Numbered from the stretch's first letter, positions 1 to 8,613 are shown. The stretch: 64,000 nucleotides of DNA from Actinoplanes philippinensis (GCF_900113015.1 NZ_FONV01000006.1:248001-312000); one strand, 5' to 3'. Notes: generated by a model from the sequence alone, not told the origin. Made by a program: numbers and translations.

Positions 1-2
1 GG

Positions 3-218
3 CAGACGCCCGGCGCCTCGACGTGGGGCGCGTGGGCACAGGCCGGCACACCGGTCAGCTGCGGCGACACCACCGCCCTCACGTGGACCCCGTCGTGGAT
101 CTACACCGGCGGCGAGGTCGCGCACCACGACGGCCACCGGTGGCGGGCCGCGTGGTGGACCCGCAACCAGGAGCCCGGCGACCCGTACGGCCCGTGGCGC
201 GACCAGGGCGCCTGTTGA
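3..218 (+). CDS. C-terminal fragment of a secreted protein with a CBM5/12 chitin-binding domain
   Basis: The gene enters from outside the window, and only its last 71 codons are visible, ending at TGA 216-218. The fragment reads WIYTGGEVAHHDGHRW, then AAWWTRNQEPGD, then WRDQGAC at the end. This spacing of aromatic residues with a final cysteine is the pattern of the small carbohydrate-binding modules of family 5/12 (ChtBD3) found at the C-terminus of chitinases and chitin-active lytic monooxygenases. The module would hold a secreted enzyme on chitin or a related polymer. The catalytic domain lies upstream and cannot be named. A polysaccharide deacetylase follows on the same strand. Confidence 0.75.
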   Translation, partial: QTPGASTWGAWAQAGTPVSCGDTTALTWTPSWIYTGGEVAHHDGHRWRAAWWTRNQEPGDPYGPWRDQGAC

Positions 219-347
219 GACGGCTCCACCGGATCACCTGACAGCCGGTGATCGTACGACGACGGGTGCGTCACCACGACGGTGACGCACACCACCTCGC
301 AGCGCCCCTTCACCGCGGCTTCACATCACACCCACCAGGATCGCGCG

Positions 348-1220
348 GTGCGTTACGCGAAGATTGTTCAGGTGATGACGGCCGCGGCGACGGTCGTGGC
401 GCTGGCCGCCTGCACCGCGAACCCGGCCCCCGTGACCAGCGCGTCACCCGCGGCGCCGTCCGGGACGCCCGCGGCCTCACCGGCGCCGGCCGGCCCCGAC
501 CCCGCCGCCGCACTGTCCGCCCGGCGCGCCCGCTACGGCATCCCCGACTTCGCGCCCGCCCCGCCCCCGCAGCCGATCGCCCTGCCCGGCGGCGACGCTG
601 TCGAATACCTGCACCGCATCCCCACCGACCAGAAGGTCGCGTTCCTCACCATCGACGACGGCTACCTCAAACTCCCCGAAGGCCAGGAGCTGGTCGCCGC
701 CGCCGGCGTGCCGGTCACCCTGTTCCTCACCACCGACGCCGTCCGCGACGACCCCGGCTACTTCCGGCCGATGATCGACGCCGGCGCGGTCGTCGAGGCA
801 CACACCGTCACCCACACCGGCTTGCGCGGCAAGTCCTACGAATTCCAGAAACGCGAGATCTGCGACTCCGCCGACGAACTCGCCACCTGGTTCGTACGCC
901 GCCCCACCCTGTTCCGGCCGCCCTACGGCGAGAAGGACGCCACCACCCTGCGCGCCGCCAAGGACTGCGGCATGACCGCCGCGTTCATGTGGACCGAGAC
1001 CGTGCACAAGGGCAAGGTCCGCTACCAGGTCGGCAAGCCGGTCAAACCAGGCGACATCCTCCTGATGCACTTCCGTGAGGCGTTCCGCGACGACTTCGTC
1101 GGCGCCCTCAAGGCCATCCACAAAGCCGGCCTCACCCCCGCCCTGCTGGAGGACTACATGCCCGCGGCCGGGCAGCCGCCCGCCTCGGCCGGCCCGCCCA
1201 GCGCCGGCCCACGGCCGTAG
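348..1220 (+). CDS. polysaccharide deacetylase (NodB homology) lipoprotein
   Basis: This 290-residue exported enzyme is predicted to remove N- or O-acetyl groups from a surface or environmental polysaccharide. I chose GTG 348 because AGGA lies 7 bases upstream and the protein then begins with a compact signal peptide ending in a lipobox, VALAAC, with Cys22 as the lipidation site. The NodB motifs are present: TIDDG (Asp103, Asp104), HTVTH (metal ligands His152 and His156), RPPYG (Arg190) and LLMHF (His241). The usual first motif is TFDDG, so Ile replaces Phe. A Pro/Ala/Ser-rich linker follows the lipid anchor, and the tail is also Pro-rich. It follows a chitin-binding gene, so chitin or peptidoglycan is a plausible substrate, but that is inference. 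Confidence 0.85.
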   Translation: MRYAKIVQVMTAAATVVALAACTANPAPVTSASPAAPSGTPAASPAPAGPDPAAALSARRARYGIPDFAPAPPPQPIALPGGDAVEYLHRIPTDQKVAFLTIDDGYLKLPEGQELVAAAGVPVTLFLTTDAVRDDPGYFRPMIDAGAVVEAHTVTHTGLRGKSYEFQKREICDSADELATWFVRRPTLFRPPYGEKDATTLRAAKDCGMTAAFMWTETVHKGKVRYQVGKPVKPGDILLMHFREAFRDDFVGALKAIHKAGLTPALLEDYMPAAGQPPASAGPPSAGPRP

Positions 1221-1254
1221 CACGCCGGCCACCACCGCAAGCCGGACGACCCGG

Positions 1255-1758
1255 ATGAGCAACTACGATGGAACCGTGTTCCGCGAAGACCACCGCACCG
1301 AACGCGAGCAGGAACTCGACGCCCGCGAGCAGGCGCTCGATGCCCGCGAGCAGGCACTCGACGACCGGGAGCGCCGACTCACCCGCCTCGAAGAGGAACT
1401 CACCATCCTGCGCGAAGCCGTGGAACAACGGGCCCGGCTGTTCGCCGAACGAGAGGTCGCCGCCGAACACCGCGAACGCCTCGCCGACGAACGCGACACC
1501 ATCGCCAACATCCGCGAGGCCCACGCCACCGCACGCGAACACGACCTCGACGAACGCCACACCCGCAGCACCAACGGCACCGACCCGCGCCCGGACCCGA
1601 TGAGACAGGTCCAAGGCGCCTTCGCCCGCGAGGTGTCGCGCCTCGACCGCAGCGACGCGTTCCTCGAACGCTCCCGGGCCGCCGTCCAGCGCGCCCAGGC
1701 ACGCCTCGACGAACTGCGCGCCGGCCGCGAATCCCACAACGGCCCCGACACGCAATAA
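1255..1758 (+). CDS. charged coiled-coil protein, function unknown
   Basis: This is a 167-residue soluble protein with no recognised enzyme motif. Residues from about 10 to 110 are almost purely Glu, Arg, Ala, Leu and Asp in heptad-like order, with an imperfect seven-residue repeat near the N-terminus (EQALDAR, twice). A long parallel coiled coil is therefore likely. A second helical segment at the end has Leu every three to four residues. The ATG lies 34 bases after the deacetylase stop, so cotranscription is possible. Proteins like this occur next to regulatory genes in actinomycetes, and a sigma factor follows, but I cannot assign a role. Confidence 0.7.
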   Translation: MSNYDGTVFREDHRTEREQELDAREQALDAREQALDDRERRLTRLEEELTILREAVEQRARLFAEREVAAEHRERLADERDTIANIREAHATAREHDLDERHTRSTNGTDPRPDPMRQVQGAFAREVSRLDRSDAFLERSRAAVQRAQARLDELRAGRESHNGPDTQ

Positions 1759-1771
1759 CCCCGTCGACCTG

Positions 1772-1797
1772 GTTTCAGCCTCCCGCCCTCAGGGGGA
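1772..1797 (+). promoter_or_regulatory. candidate SigB/SigF-type promoter for the sigma gene
   Basis: GTTT at 1772-1775 and GGGGGA at 1792-1797 are separated by 16 bases. This resembles the GTTT-N13-17-GGGNAN promoter class read by the SigB/SigF family. It sits about 87 bases before the sigma gene start and would allow autoregulation. The -10 match is imperfect. Confidence 0.3.
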
Positions 1798-1883
1798 AAG
1801 AGGGCACGGCACCCGGTGGAAGCGCTCCCACGAGCGTTCACCACCGCACCCCGGACCAGGAACCGACCGCAAGGAGCACCCCC

Positions 1884-2666
1884 ATGACCGTCATCGCCGA
1901 GACCACCACCAGCGCGACCACCGACCAGGCCGGCGAGCTGATCACCACGATGGCGGCACTCCCCGCCGGCCACCCCTCACGCCCCGCCCTCCGCGACCGG
2001 ACCATCGAAGCCTGGCTGCCACTGGCACGACACCTGTCGAACCGCTACGCCAACCGCGGCGAACCCCGCGACGACCTCTACCAGGTCGCCGTCATCGGCC
2101 TGATCAAAGCCATCGATCGCTACGACGCCAGCCGCGGCATCGACTTCCCCGGATTCGCCGTCCCCACCATCGTCGGCGAACTCAAACGACACTTCCGCGA
2201 CCGGACCTGGTCGGTACGCGTACCCCGCCGCCTGCAAGAACTGCGACTCGCCATCACCGACGCCAACAGCACCCTCAGCCACCGCCTCGGCCGCTCCCCC
2301 ACCGTCACCGACATCGCCGCCCACCTCGACATCACCGAGGACGAGGTGATCGAAGGCCTCGAAGGCGCCCGCGCCTACACCTCCACCAGCCTGTCCACCC
2401 CGGTCAGCGACACCGGCACCGAACTCGCCGAAACCCTCGGCAGCCCCGACGACGGCTACGAATTCGCCGAACTCCGCGCCGCCTTAGGCCCCGCCCTCGC
2501 CACCCTCGACGACCGCGAACGCACCATCGTCACCCTGCGCTTCCACGGCAACCTCACCCAGCAGCAGATCGCCGAACGCATCGGCGTCTCCCAGATGCAC
2601 ATCTCCCGGCTGCTCACCCGGGCCCTCACCAAACTGCGCCGCCACCTCGGCGCCCCCGACCTCTGA
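1884..2666 (+). CDS. SigB/SigF/SigG-family RNA polymerase sigma factor
   Basis: This 260-residue alternative sigma factor has the full set of regions. Region 2 contains DDLYQVAVIGLIKAIDRYD and the FPGFAVPTIVGELKRHFRD helix. Region 3 lies in the middle, and a C-terminal region 4 helix-turn-helix reads LTQQQIAERIGVSQMHISRLL. It lacks region 1.1, as is normal for the general stress and sporulation group. AAGGAG lies 7 bases before the ATG. The gene converges on a three-gene operon for a PP2C phosphatase, a STAS protein and an anti-sigma kinase, which is the partner-switching set that usually controls this family. Codon 201 is TTA (2484-2486), a very rare leucine codon in this DNA, so translation may depend on a bldA-like tRNA. 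Confidence 0.93.
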   Translation: MTVIAETTTSATTDQAGELITTMAALPAGHPSRPALRDRTIEAWLPLARHLSNRYANRGEPRDDLYQVAVIGLIKAIDRYDASRGIDFPGFAVPTIVGELKRHFRDRTWSVRVPRRLQELRLAITDANSTLSHRLGRSPTVTDIAAHLDITEDEVIEGLEGARAYTSTSLSTPVSDTGTELAETLGSPDDGYEFAELRAALGPALATLDDRERTIVTLRFHGNLTQQQIAERIGVSQMHISRLLTRALTKLRRHLGAPDL

Positions 2667-2669
2667 ACG

Positions 2670-2704
2670 CCTCCGCACGAGTCAGACGCCGCCGGACGCG
2701 GAGG
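2670..2704. terminator. possible bidirectional terminator hairpin
   Basis: CCTCCGC (2670-2676) can pair with GCGGAGG (2698-2704) across a 21-base loop between two convergent genes. There is no U-tract, as is common in high-GC actinomycetes. Confidence 0.35.
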
Positions 2705-2716
2705 AGACTCCCAGCC

Positions 2717-3121
2717 TCACCCGCGCCGGACCATCCGCAACCGGATGATCGTGAAACCCCCATCGGTGAGCGACGTGACCTCATCACACAACCGCTCCAC
2801 GATCGCCAGCCCACGCCCCCGCTCAGCGGTCGGCTCCGGCATGACCGCACCCAGCCGCCGCTGCGGACCACCGTCGATCACATCGCAATACAGCGACGAC
2901 CCGTCCCCCCAGATACGCAACCGGCCACCCGCACGAGTGTGCTGCAGAGTATTGGTGACCAGCTCACTGACCGCGATGGTCAGCCCGTCCACCTGATCCG
3001 CGGCCAACCCATACGCCCTCGCCCTCGCCCGCGCCAGCGCCCGAACCCCCGGCAGATCCCCCGCATCGCCGTAGGCGACCGTCGCGACACCATCCGTCGC
3101 CTGCTCAGAAGGCCCGCTCAT
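2717..3121 (-). CDS. anti-sigma factor, RsbW-like ATP-binding kinase
   Basis: This 134-residue GHKL-fold protein is expected to bind and silence a SigB/SigF-type sigma factor and to phosphorylate the STAS partner encoded just upstream. The ATP site is visible: the N-box AVSELVTNTLQHT, the G1-like VIDGGPQ and the G2-like RGRGLAIVERL. I chose the ATG at 3121 because it overlaps the STAS stop codon as ATGA, which is typical of coupled translation and equimolar output. Its probable target is the sigma factor that converges on it. That pairing is inferred from position. Confidence 0.88.
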   Translation of the reverse strand: MSGPSEQATDGVATVAYGDAGDLPGVRALARARARAYGLAADQVDGLTIAVSELVTNTLQHTRAGGRLRIWGDGSSLYCDVIDGGPQRRLGAVMPEPTAERGRGLAIVERLCDEVTSLTDGGFTIIRLRMVRRG

Positions 3122-3468
3122 ACCGCATCCGAGCACGGCGCCACAACCGAACCGACCGAAGCGGGCGGCTGCAACAACCGCAGAATGCCGGTCATCCGCA
3201 ACACCGACGCCACCGAGCCCACCGCACCGACCACATACACGTTCCCCGACCGCCGCCGCGCCGCCCGATGAGCCGTCACCAGCGCGTGCAACCCACTGGA
3301 ATCAAGAAACTCCACCGCCGCCAGATCCACCACCACCAGCGGCGACGCATCCGCCGCCCCGGTCAGCGCAACCGTCAGCTCCTCACGATGACGCAGATCG
3401 CAGACACCGGCCACATGAACCACCACCCGGCCCGGCTCCGGCGCGACACGTACCTGAAAGTCCGACAT
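3118..3468 (-). CDS. STAS-domain anti-anti-sigma factor
   Basis: This 116-residue STAS protein resembles SpoIIAA and RsbV. In the unphosphorylated state it would bind the downstream anti-sigma kinase and so free the sigma factor. The signature LAAVEFLDSSGLHAL carries the serine that is phosphorylated, Ser57 or Ser58. I use the ATG at 3468 (MSDFQVRV) because it gives the usual family length; a longer start at 3507 is possible. The stop overlaps the next start (ATGA). The phosphatase gene upstream ends 75 bases away on the same strand. Confidence 0.88.
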   Translation of the reverse strand: MSDFQVRVAPEPGRVVVHVAGVCDLRHREELTVALTGAADASPLVVVDLAAVEFLDSSGLHALVTAHRAARRRSGNVYVVGAVGSVASVLRMTGILRLLQPPASVGSVVAPCSDAV

Positions 3469-3543
3469 GACAGGCCGCGGAACCCTCCAGGAGACAGAGA
3501 CCGGCACGACACAGCCCGATCCACGTGAGGCCCGCCGAGCGTA

Positions 3544-5742
3544 CTACGGCCCCGGCCGAACCGCCGGACCCGGGACCGGCCCCACCCCACCGGCGGCATC
3601 CACCGGCACGAACCGGATACACATCACCGCCGTGTCATCGGTGAGCGCCCCCGCACCGACCATGTGCCCCATCAGACGATCACACAACCCCTGCGCGTCC
3701 GCCGGACCACACCGCCCCGCCTCCTCGGCCAGCCGCCGCATCGCATCACCGACAGCCTCACCCCGACGCTCCACCAGACCGTCGGTGTACCACACCAGAA
3801 CAGCCGGCTCCGCCACCACCACCTCACCCTGACACCACCGGCTCTCACCCACCCCCAACGGCATCGACCGCCCCTCCCACAGGAAGCGGGCACCACCGGC
3901 GGTGACCAGCAACGGCGGCGGATGACCCGCACACGCATACCGCAACACACCCGTGGCCGGCTGATAGTCACCGAACCCGACAGTCGTCATCATCGAATCG
4001 GCGATCAACGCGCTCGCCCCGTCCAACCGCTCCAACACCCGCGCCGGCCCGTCGGCGTCCTGCGCCACGATCCGCAACGCCGACTGCAACCGTGCCATCG
4101 CCGCCGCGGCCGTCACCTGATGACCCACCACATCACCCACCGCGAACCCCGCACGACCACCCGGCAGCGCGAACATGTCATACCAGTCACCGCCCACCTG
4201 ATGCCCCACATCAGCGGGCCGATAACCGGCGCCGAAACTCACCCCCGGCAACCCGTCCGCAACCGGCGGCAACAGCGCCCGCTGCAACTGCTGAGCCGCA
4301 TCCCGCTCCTGCTCGTACGCCCGCGCCCGCCGCAACGCCTGCCCACACAACGTCGCCAGCGCCGCAGCCGTCGCCAGCACGTCATCCTCGACCCGGCCCG
4401 GCGACTCGAAACTGAACGCCAACGACCCCAGCGTCTCCCCACCGTCCCGGATCGGCATGCACACACTGCTGGAAATACCCGACAACCGATAATGCTCAGC
4501 CAACGCCGGGTATGCCCCCACCAGCTCCTCCTGCGACTGGAACACCACCGGCCGCCCCGACCGCACCGCATCCGTGTGCGGCGTCGCCGCCCCCAACGGC
4601 ACCCGCCGATACCGCCGCACCAGATCCACCGGCAGATCCGACGACGCCCACACCAGAATCTCCGCACCGTCCGGCGACACCACAGCGGCACTGCCGTGAT
4701 CGGCCAGCAACCCGATCCCGTCCCGCACCACCGCCTCGGCGATCGCCTCCGACGTCACCGCCCTCGACAGATCCCGCGTCAACACCTGCAACGCATGCAG
4801 CCGCAACCGCGCCCGCCGCTCCACCGTCGTGTCCGACCGCGCCCGATCCCGCTCGGCCACCCCCAGCGACAACCCCCACGCACCGAGGACCATCGTCGCC
4901 AGAAACGCCTGCAACGTCAGCGCCCGCCACTGATCCTGCGTGTCCAGCGCCGCCCACGGCCCATGCCCGGTATTGGTCATCAGGTTCGCCACCACGGTCG
5001 TCACCGCACCGGCGGTCAGCGTCACCGCGAACGGCTGCGTGAACGCCAACCCGAACAACACCACCAGCGGCAGATAGAACACCGGCCGCTCCTGAGGCCA
5101 GAACCCGGCCCCCGTCACGGCGACCGCCAGACCCACGACCGCCACCGACCGCCGCACCGGCGGGCGACCGTCACCCAGCCACCACGCCAGCACACACCCG
5201 CCGACCACCAGCACACCGGTCGCGTCCCCGGTCCAGAACGACACGAACGACGGCCACCACGACCTGCCCATGTTCACCGCGATCGAGGTGGCACCGACCA
5301 CCGCGCCGGCCAGCGGGCCACCCACGACACAGCACAGCAGGAAAGCCAGCACATGACGACGCCGCAGCAGATCCACCCGGCCCGGCACGACCCGCCGCAA
5401 CAACACCGCGCCCACCACCGGCTCCACCGTGTTGGCCAGCGCAAACCCGCACGCCCATCGCACCGGCATCCCGTGCGACACGTCCACCGCGAGCTCGGCC
5501 CCGGCCACCACCAGCAGAATCCACGGCCACCGCCGCAACGGATTGAGCACCAGAGCCGCCAGCGTGACACCCGCCGGCAGGAACAACACCACCATCGACG
5601 GCGCACCGAAACCCACGAAAGCCAGCGACGCGCCTGCCACATACGCGACCGCCACCGCGACAAGCACCGGCACCAACCGCCAGGACCGCACCGCAGCGGA
5701 CACCGATACCCCACCTCGCCGACGCCGCCGGTAGACGAACAC
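3544..5742 (-). CDS. membrane PP2C/SpoIIE phosphatase with MASE1-like and GAF domains
   Basis: This is the likely input protein of the partner-switching operon. Residues 1 to about 300 form a hydrophobic multi-helix region like MASE1 integral-membrane sensors. A GAF-like domain follows at about 315-475, with the segment SGISSSVCMPIRDGGETLGS. A SpoIIE/PP2C phosphatase domain at about 490-720 has VGGDWYDMF, AVGDVVGH and LTDDTAVM, which supply the metal-binding aspartates. It should dephosphorylate the STAS protein when the membrane or GAF part senses its signal. The start is uncertain: GTG 5742 gives an Arg-rich leader, while GTG 5703 has GAGG 10 bases upstream and begins just before the first helix. 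Confidence 0.88.
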   Translation of the reverse strand: MFVYRRRRRGGVSVSAAVRSWRLVPVLVAVAVAYVAGASLAFVGFGAPSMVVLFLPAGVTLAALVLNPLRRWPWILLVVAGAELAVDVSHGMPVRWACGFALANTVEPVVGAVLLRRVVPGRVDLLRRRHVLAFLLCCVVGGPLAGAVVGATSIAVNMGRSWWPSFVSFWTGDATGVLVVGGCVLAWWLGDGRPPVRRSVAVVGLAVAVTGAGFWPQERPVFYLPLVVLFGLAFTQPFAVTLTAGAVTTVVANLMTNTGHGPWAALDTQDQWRALTLQAFLATMVLGAWGLSLGVAERDRARSDTTVERRARLRLHALQVLTRDLSRAVTSEAIAEAVVRDGIGLLADHGSAAVVSPDGAEILVWASSDLPVDLVRRYRRVPLGAATPHTDAVRSGRPVVFQSQEELVGAYPALAEHYRLSGISSSVCMPIRDGGETLGSLAFSFESPGRVEDDVLATAAALATLCGQALRRARAYEQERDAAQQLQRALLPPVADGLPGVSFGAGYRPADVGHQVGGDWYDMFALPGGRAGFAVGDVVGHQVTAAAAMARLQSALRIVAQDADGPARVLERLDGASALIADSMMTTVGFGDYQPATGVLRYACAGHPPPLLVTAGGARFLWEGRSMPLGVGESRWCQGEVVVAEPAVLVWYTDGLVERRGEAVGDAMRRLAEEAGRCGPADAQGLCDRLMGHMVGAGALTDDTAVMCIRFVPVDAAGGVGPVPGPAVRPGP

Positions 5743-5828
5743 CCACGCTACACCCGGGTGAACCCCGCTTCGCGATCACCTCCGCGGGGTACGACAGCCG
5801 TACCCACCACCGCCAACGAGGAGAACAC

Positions 5829-6569
5829 GTGCCCCGGACCGTCGTGCTGCTGACCGTCTACCGCCCCCAGCCCGAACTGATCGACCTGGCCGCACACCTA
5901 CGCTCCGACATGCCCGCCGGCACCCGCCTCGTCGTGGTCGACGACGGCAACGACACCACCGGCCAGAAGACCTTCACCGCCGTACGCGACCTCGGCGCCA
6001 CCGTCCTGCGGCACCCCGCCAACCTCGGCAAGGGCGCCGCCCTGAAAACCGGATTCGCCCACATCCGCGCCACCCACCCGGACGCCGACGTGGTCTGCGC
6101 CGACGCCGACGGCCAGCACCACACCACCGACATCCGCCGCGTCGCCGACCGCATCCGGCCCGGCCACATCGTCCTCGGCGTCCGAAAGCTCGACCGGATG
6201 CCCGCCGCCAGCCGCCTCGGCAACACCGTCACCGGCGCACTCTTCCGCGCCGCCACCGGCTACCCGGTCGACGACACCCAGACCGGACTGCGCGGCTTCT
6301 CCGCCGGACTGCTCGACTGGCTGTGCACCGTGCCCGGCGACGGCTTCGACTACGAGATGAACACCCTGCTCGACGCCGCCTCGACCGGCCGCCCCATCAC
6401 CACCGTCGACATCGCCACCCGCTACCTCGACGGCAACAGCGCCTCCAACTTCAGCGGCGTCACCGACTCGATGCGCGTGTACCGCCCACTGCTGCGATAC
6501 ACCGCCGCGTCACTGACCGGCCAGATCCGCCGGCGGCGCACCCCCACGGCCGGGCCGGCCCCGCACTGA
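5829..6569 (+). CDS. family 2 glycosyltransferase, polyprenyl-phosphate hexosyltransferase type
   Basis: This 246-residue GT-A enzyme begins with VVLLTVYRP and has RLVVVDDGNDTTG and the metal-binding ADADGQHH motif, followed by DTQTGLRGF. Together these resemble DPM1/YkcC-like transferases that move a sugar from a nucleotide donor to a polyprenyl phosphate at the inner membrane. There is no C-terminal membrane segment, so this is the short soluble form. The GTG at 5829 has AGGAG 5 to 9 bases upstream. It is divergent from the phosphatase gene, and its acceptor is unknown. Confidence 0.82.
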   Translation: MPRTVVLLTVYRPQPELIDLAAHLRSDMPAGTRLVVVDDGNDTTGQKTFTAVRDLGATVLRHPANLGKGAALKTGFAHIRATHPDADVVCADADGQHHTTDIRRVADRIRPGHIVLGVRKLDRMPAASRLGNTVTGALFRAATGYPVDDTQTGLRGFSAGLLDWLCTVPGDGFDYEMNTLLDAASTGRPITTVDIATRYLDGNSASNFSGVTDSMRVYRPLLRYTAASLTGQIRRRRTPTAGPAPH

Positions 6570-6579
6570 CCCGGGCCGG

Positions 6580-7065
6580 TCAGCCGGCGAGCAGGACGTC
6601 GATCTGGCCGATCGCCGCCGACGCGCCCTCCACCACACCCATGTCCAGCACCTGCTGCAACGCCTCCGCCGACGCGTACGCGCTCACATACGTCGCCCGC
6701 GTGCCACCGTCGTGCTCGGCGAACGTGTAGACACAGCGCGACACCGGCAGACCCGGCAGCGGATTGAAGTCGGCATCGGCGAACCCGTCCTCGAACGTGA
6801 ACGACCGCGGCTCGTCCACCTCGCCGACCACCCAGTAACCGGCGTGCTTCTCCCCCGTCGGGCTGGTCATGTAATACGTCATCCGCCCACCGGGCGTCAG
6901 GTCGTGATCGACGACGGTGGCGGGGTAGGTCGGCGGACCCCACACCTTCTCCAGCTGGCGCGGGTCCGCATACACCTGCCAGACCCGCTCCACCGGCGCC
7001 GCGAAGTCCGCGGTGATCGTCAAGGTCAGAGCGTCGAGGTCGTGCTGGACATCGGTCACAGGCAT
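6580..7065 (-). CDS. SRPBCC/AHSA1-family protein
   Basis: This 161-residue START-like fold protein has the opening ADFAAPVERVWQVYADP and the typical EKVWGPPTYPATVVDHDL segment of AHSA1-domain proteins. They bind hydrophobic ligands, and their individual roles are rarely known. It follows the ArsR gene with only a 3-base gap. The ArsR-AHSA1 pairing is very common in actinomycetes, so one ligand- or stress-responsive operon is likely. Confidence 0.85.
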   Translation of the reverse strand: MPVTDVQHDLDALTLTITADFAAPVERVWQVYADPRQLEKVWGPPTYPATVVDHDLTPGGRMTYYMTSPTGEKHAGYWVVGEVDEPRSFTFEDGFADADFNPLPGLPVSRCVYTFAEHDGGTRATYVSAYASAEALQQVLDMGVVEGASAAIGQIDVLLAG

Positions 7066-7068
7066 GGG

Positions 7069-7419
7069 TCAGTCCTCCTGGTCGGAGTCGGAGTCGGGAT
7101 CGGAGGAGAGCAGCAGATCGATGCGGGCGATCCGGCCGCGCCAGATCTGTTCGAGCTCGGTGAGCATGGACGCCACCGACCGCACCGCCGCCACGTCGCC
7201 GCTGGCCAGCTGCTCGCGGCCACTGCGCCGCTTGATCAGCAGACCGGCCCTCTCCAGCACGGCGACGTGTTTCTGCACCGCCGCGAAGGACATGTCGTAC
7301 TTCGCGGCGAGCGCCGAGACCGAGTGCTCCCCGGCCAGCACACGGCGCAGGATGTCGCGTCGGGTGCGGTCGGCGAGCGCGTGGAACAGGGCGTCCGCCC
7401 GGTCGGCATCCTCGGTCAC
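7069..7419 (-). CDS. ArsR-family winged-helix regulator
   Basis: This regulator of about 116 residues opens with the standard DALFHALADRTRRDILRRVL and has the recognition region YDMSFAAVQKHVAVLERAGL. There are no clustered cysteines for metal sensing, in line with the subgroup that accompanies AHSA1 genes. GTG 7419 gives the family's usual N-terminus. A longer TTG start at 7434 would place the start inside the palindrome at 7431-7446. It is probably autoregulated through that palindrome. Confidence 0.85.
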   Translation of the reverse strand: MTEDADRADALFHALADRTRRDILRRVLAGEHSVSALAAKYDMSFAAVQKHVAVLERAGLLIKRRSGREQLASGDVAAVRSVASMLTELEQIWRGRIARIDLLLSSDPDSDSDQED

Positions 7420-7430
7420 CACCTCATCGT

Positions 7431-7446
7431 ACAACCAATCGGTTGT
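7431..7446. promoter_or_regulatory. ACAACC-N4-GGTTGT operator for the ArsR-AHSA1 operon
   Basis: Six-base arms ACAACC (7431-7436) and GGTTGT (7441-7446) form a perfect inverted repeat just upstream of the ArsR start. A further GGTTGT follows at 7448-7453. Palindromes of this type precede many actinobacterial ArsR-AHSA1 operons, so autoregulation is likely. Confidence 0.55.
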
Positions 7447-7481
7447 AGGTTGTCAAGGAGGCGCGGACGGCGCGTGAAATC

Positions 7482-7700
7482 ATGATCGGCATGACACCCG
7501 AGGAACACGCCGCCCGCGCTGCCGAACTCGTCGCCGAAGCCGAGCGCCTCTACCAGATCTGCCTGGTCGACTACGAGACCAACGTCAACGAGGACGACCA
7601 CTCCGAGGAGCCGTACGTGCCGGCCGCCGACCTCGCGATGCTGACCGCGACCGCCCAGCTCGCCCAGGCCCACGCCGCGCTCGCTCAGCTGAAGCCGTAG
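7482..7700 (+). CDS. small acidic helical protein, unknown
   Basis: This is a 72-residue protein rich in Ala and Glu, with an acidic centre (VNEDDHSEEPYVP) between two amphipathic helices. No catalytic or membrane motif is visible. It could start at ATG 7482 or at ATG 7491 (MTPEEHAARAAEL). It is divergent from the ArsR operon and separate from the downstream secreted hydrolase. The codon pattern is GC-rich at third positions, which supports a real gene. Confidence 0.6.
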   Translation: MIGMTPEEHAARAAELVAEAERLYQICLVDYETNVNEDDHSEEPYVPAADLAMLTATAQLAQAHAALAQLKP

Positions 7701-7818
7701 CAGTCGTCTGCTGCTGGTGCAGCCGTCACACGCTCTATGGCATCCTAGGAGGCTGGGCTGACTTCCTCCCGCCGGATGTGGAATCATCCGAAGTCGATAC
7801 GCCAAACGGGGAGATTTC

Positions 7819-8613
7819 ATGACCAAGCTCAGCCGACGCAGCATGCTGGCCGCCGTGAGCGCAGCCGCGATTCCGCCGGTCGTCGCCGCCGGGGCCCGCC
7901 CGGCGCTCGCCGCCGACGACGTCTATCCGTCGAACACGGCGCTCTACGCCGACCCGGCCCGTACCGAGGGCGTCCACTACGCGCGTCGTTTCCGCCGGCA
8001 CGCCGCGTTCGACGACAGTGATGCCCCCGGCGACAGCTTCCCCGACACCGCCGTCATCGCGCTGCACGGCGGCGGCATCGAGCCCGGCACGTCCGAGCTG
8101 TGCCTGGCCGTGGCGGGCTATCACCCGGCCGGCGGCGCCACCGGCGGCCCGGTCCACGACTACTGGATGTTCGAGGGCCTGCTGTCGGCGGGCAACGGCG
8201 ACCTGCACGTCACCTCCTCGCACTGCGACGACCCGGTGGCGCTGGCGACGGTCGCGGGAAGCCGCCGTGCGGTGTCGCTGCACGGCTGCTCCACCGACGC
8301 CGCGGGGCTGCCCAGCGGCACGGCGGCAGTGCTGGTCGGCGGGCGCGACACCACCCTCAAGACGGCGCTGCTGCGGGCCTACGCGGCCGCCGGCGTCCCG
8401 GCGATCGACGCGGCCGGGGTGCCCGACCTCAACGGCGACGACCCGGCCAACATCGTCAACCGCACCCTGCGGGGCGCCGGCGCGCAGCTGGAGCTGACCA
8501 CCCCGCTACGCACCCAGATGTTCGGGGTGAACACGCGGGCCGGCCGCAAGTCCTCGACACTGCCGCCGTTCTGGACGTTCACCGACGCCACCCGCCAGGC
8601 GCTGGCCGCCTGA
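7819..8613 (+). CDS. secreted poly-gamma-glutamate hydrolase-family protein
   Basis: This 264-residue protein has a twin-arginine-like leader (KLSRRSMLAAVSAAAIP) ending near ARPALAA. The core ALHGGGIEPGTSEL, then TSSHCDDP and SLHGCS, matches the PghP family, zinc-dependent amidases first known from phages that degrade poly-gamma-glutamate. The histidines in ALHGG, SSHCD and SLHGC are the likely metal ligands. The substrate in this organism could be capsule-type polyglutamate or a wall amide. It stands alone and is followed by a repeat-rich spacer. Confidence 0.8.
   Translation: MTKLSRRSMLAAVSAAAIPPVVAAGARPALAADDVYPSNTALYADPARTEGVHYARRFRRHAAFDDSDAPGDSFPDTAVIALHGGGIEPGTSELCLAVAGYHPAGGATGGPVHDYWMFEGLLSAGNGDLHVTSSHCDDPVALATVAGSRRAVSLHGCSTDAAGLPSGTAAVLVGGRDTTLKTALLRAYAAAGVPAIDAAGVPDLNGDDPANIVNRTLRGAGAQLELTTPLRTQMFGVNTRAGRKSSTLPPFWTFTDATRQALAA

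Noticed and set aside
3664..5853. A 729-codon plus-strand frame opposite the PP2C phosphatase
   Set aside because: It consists mostly of His, Arg, Pro and Gln in repeats and is the mirror of the phosphatase codons.
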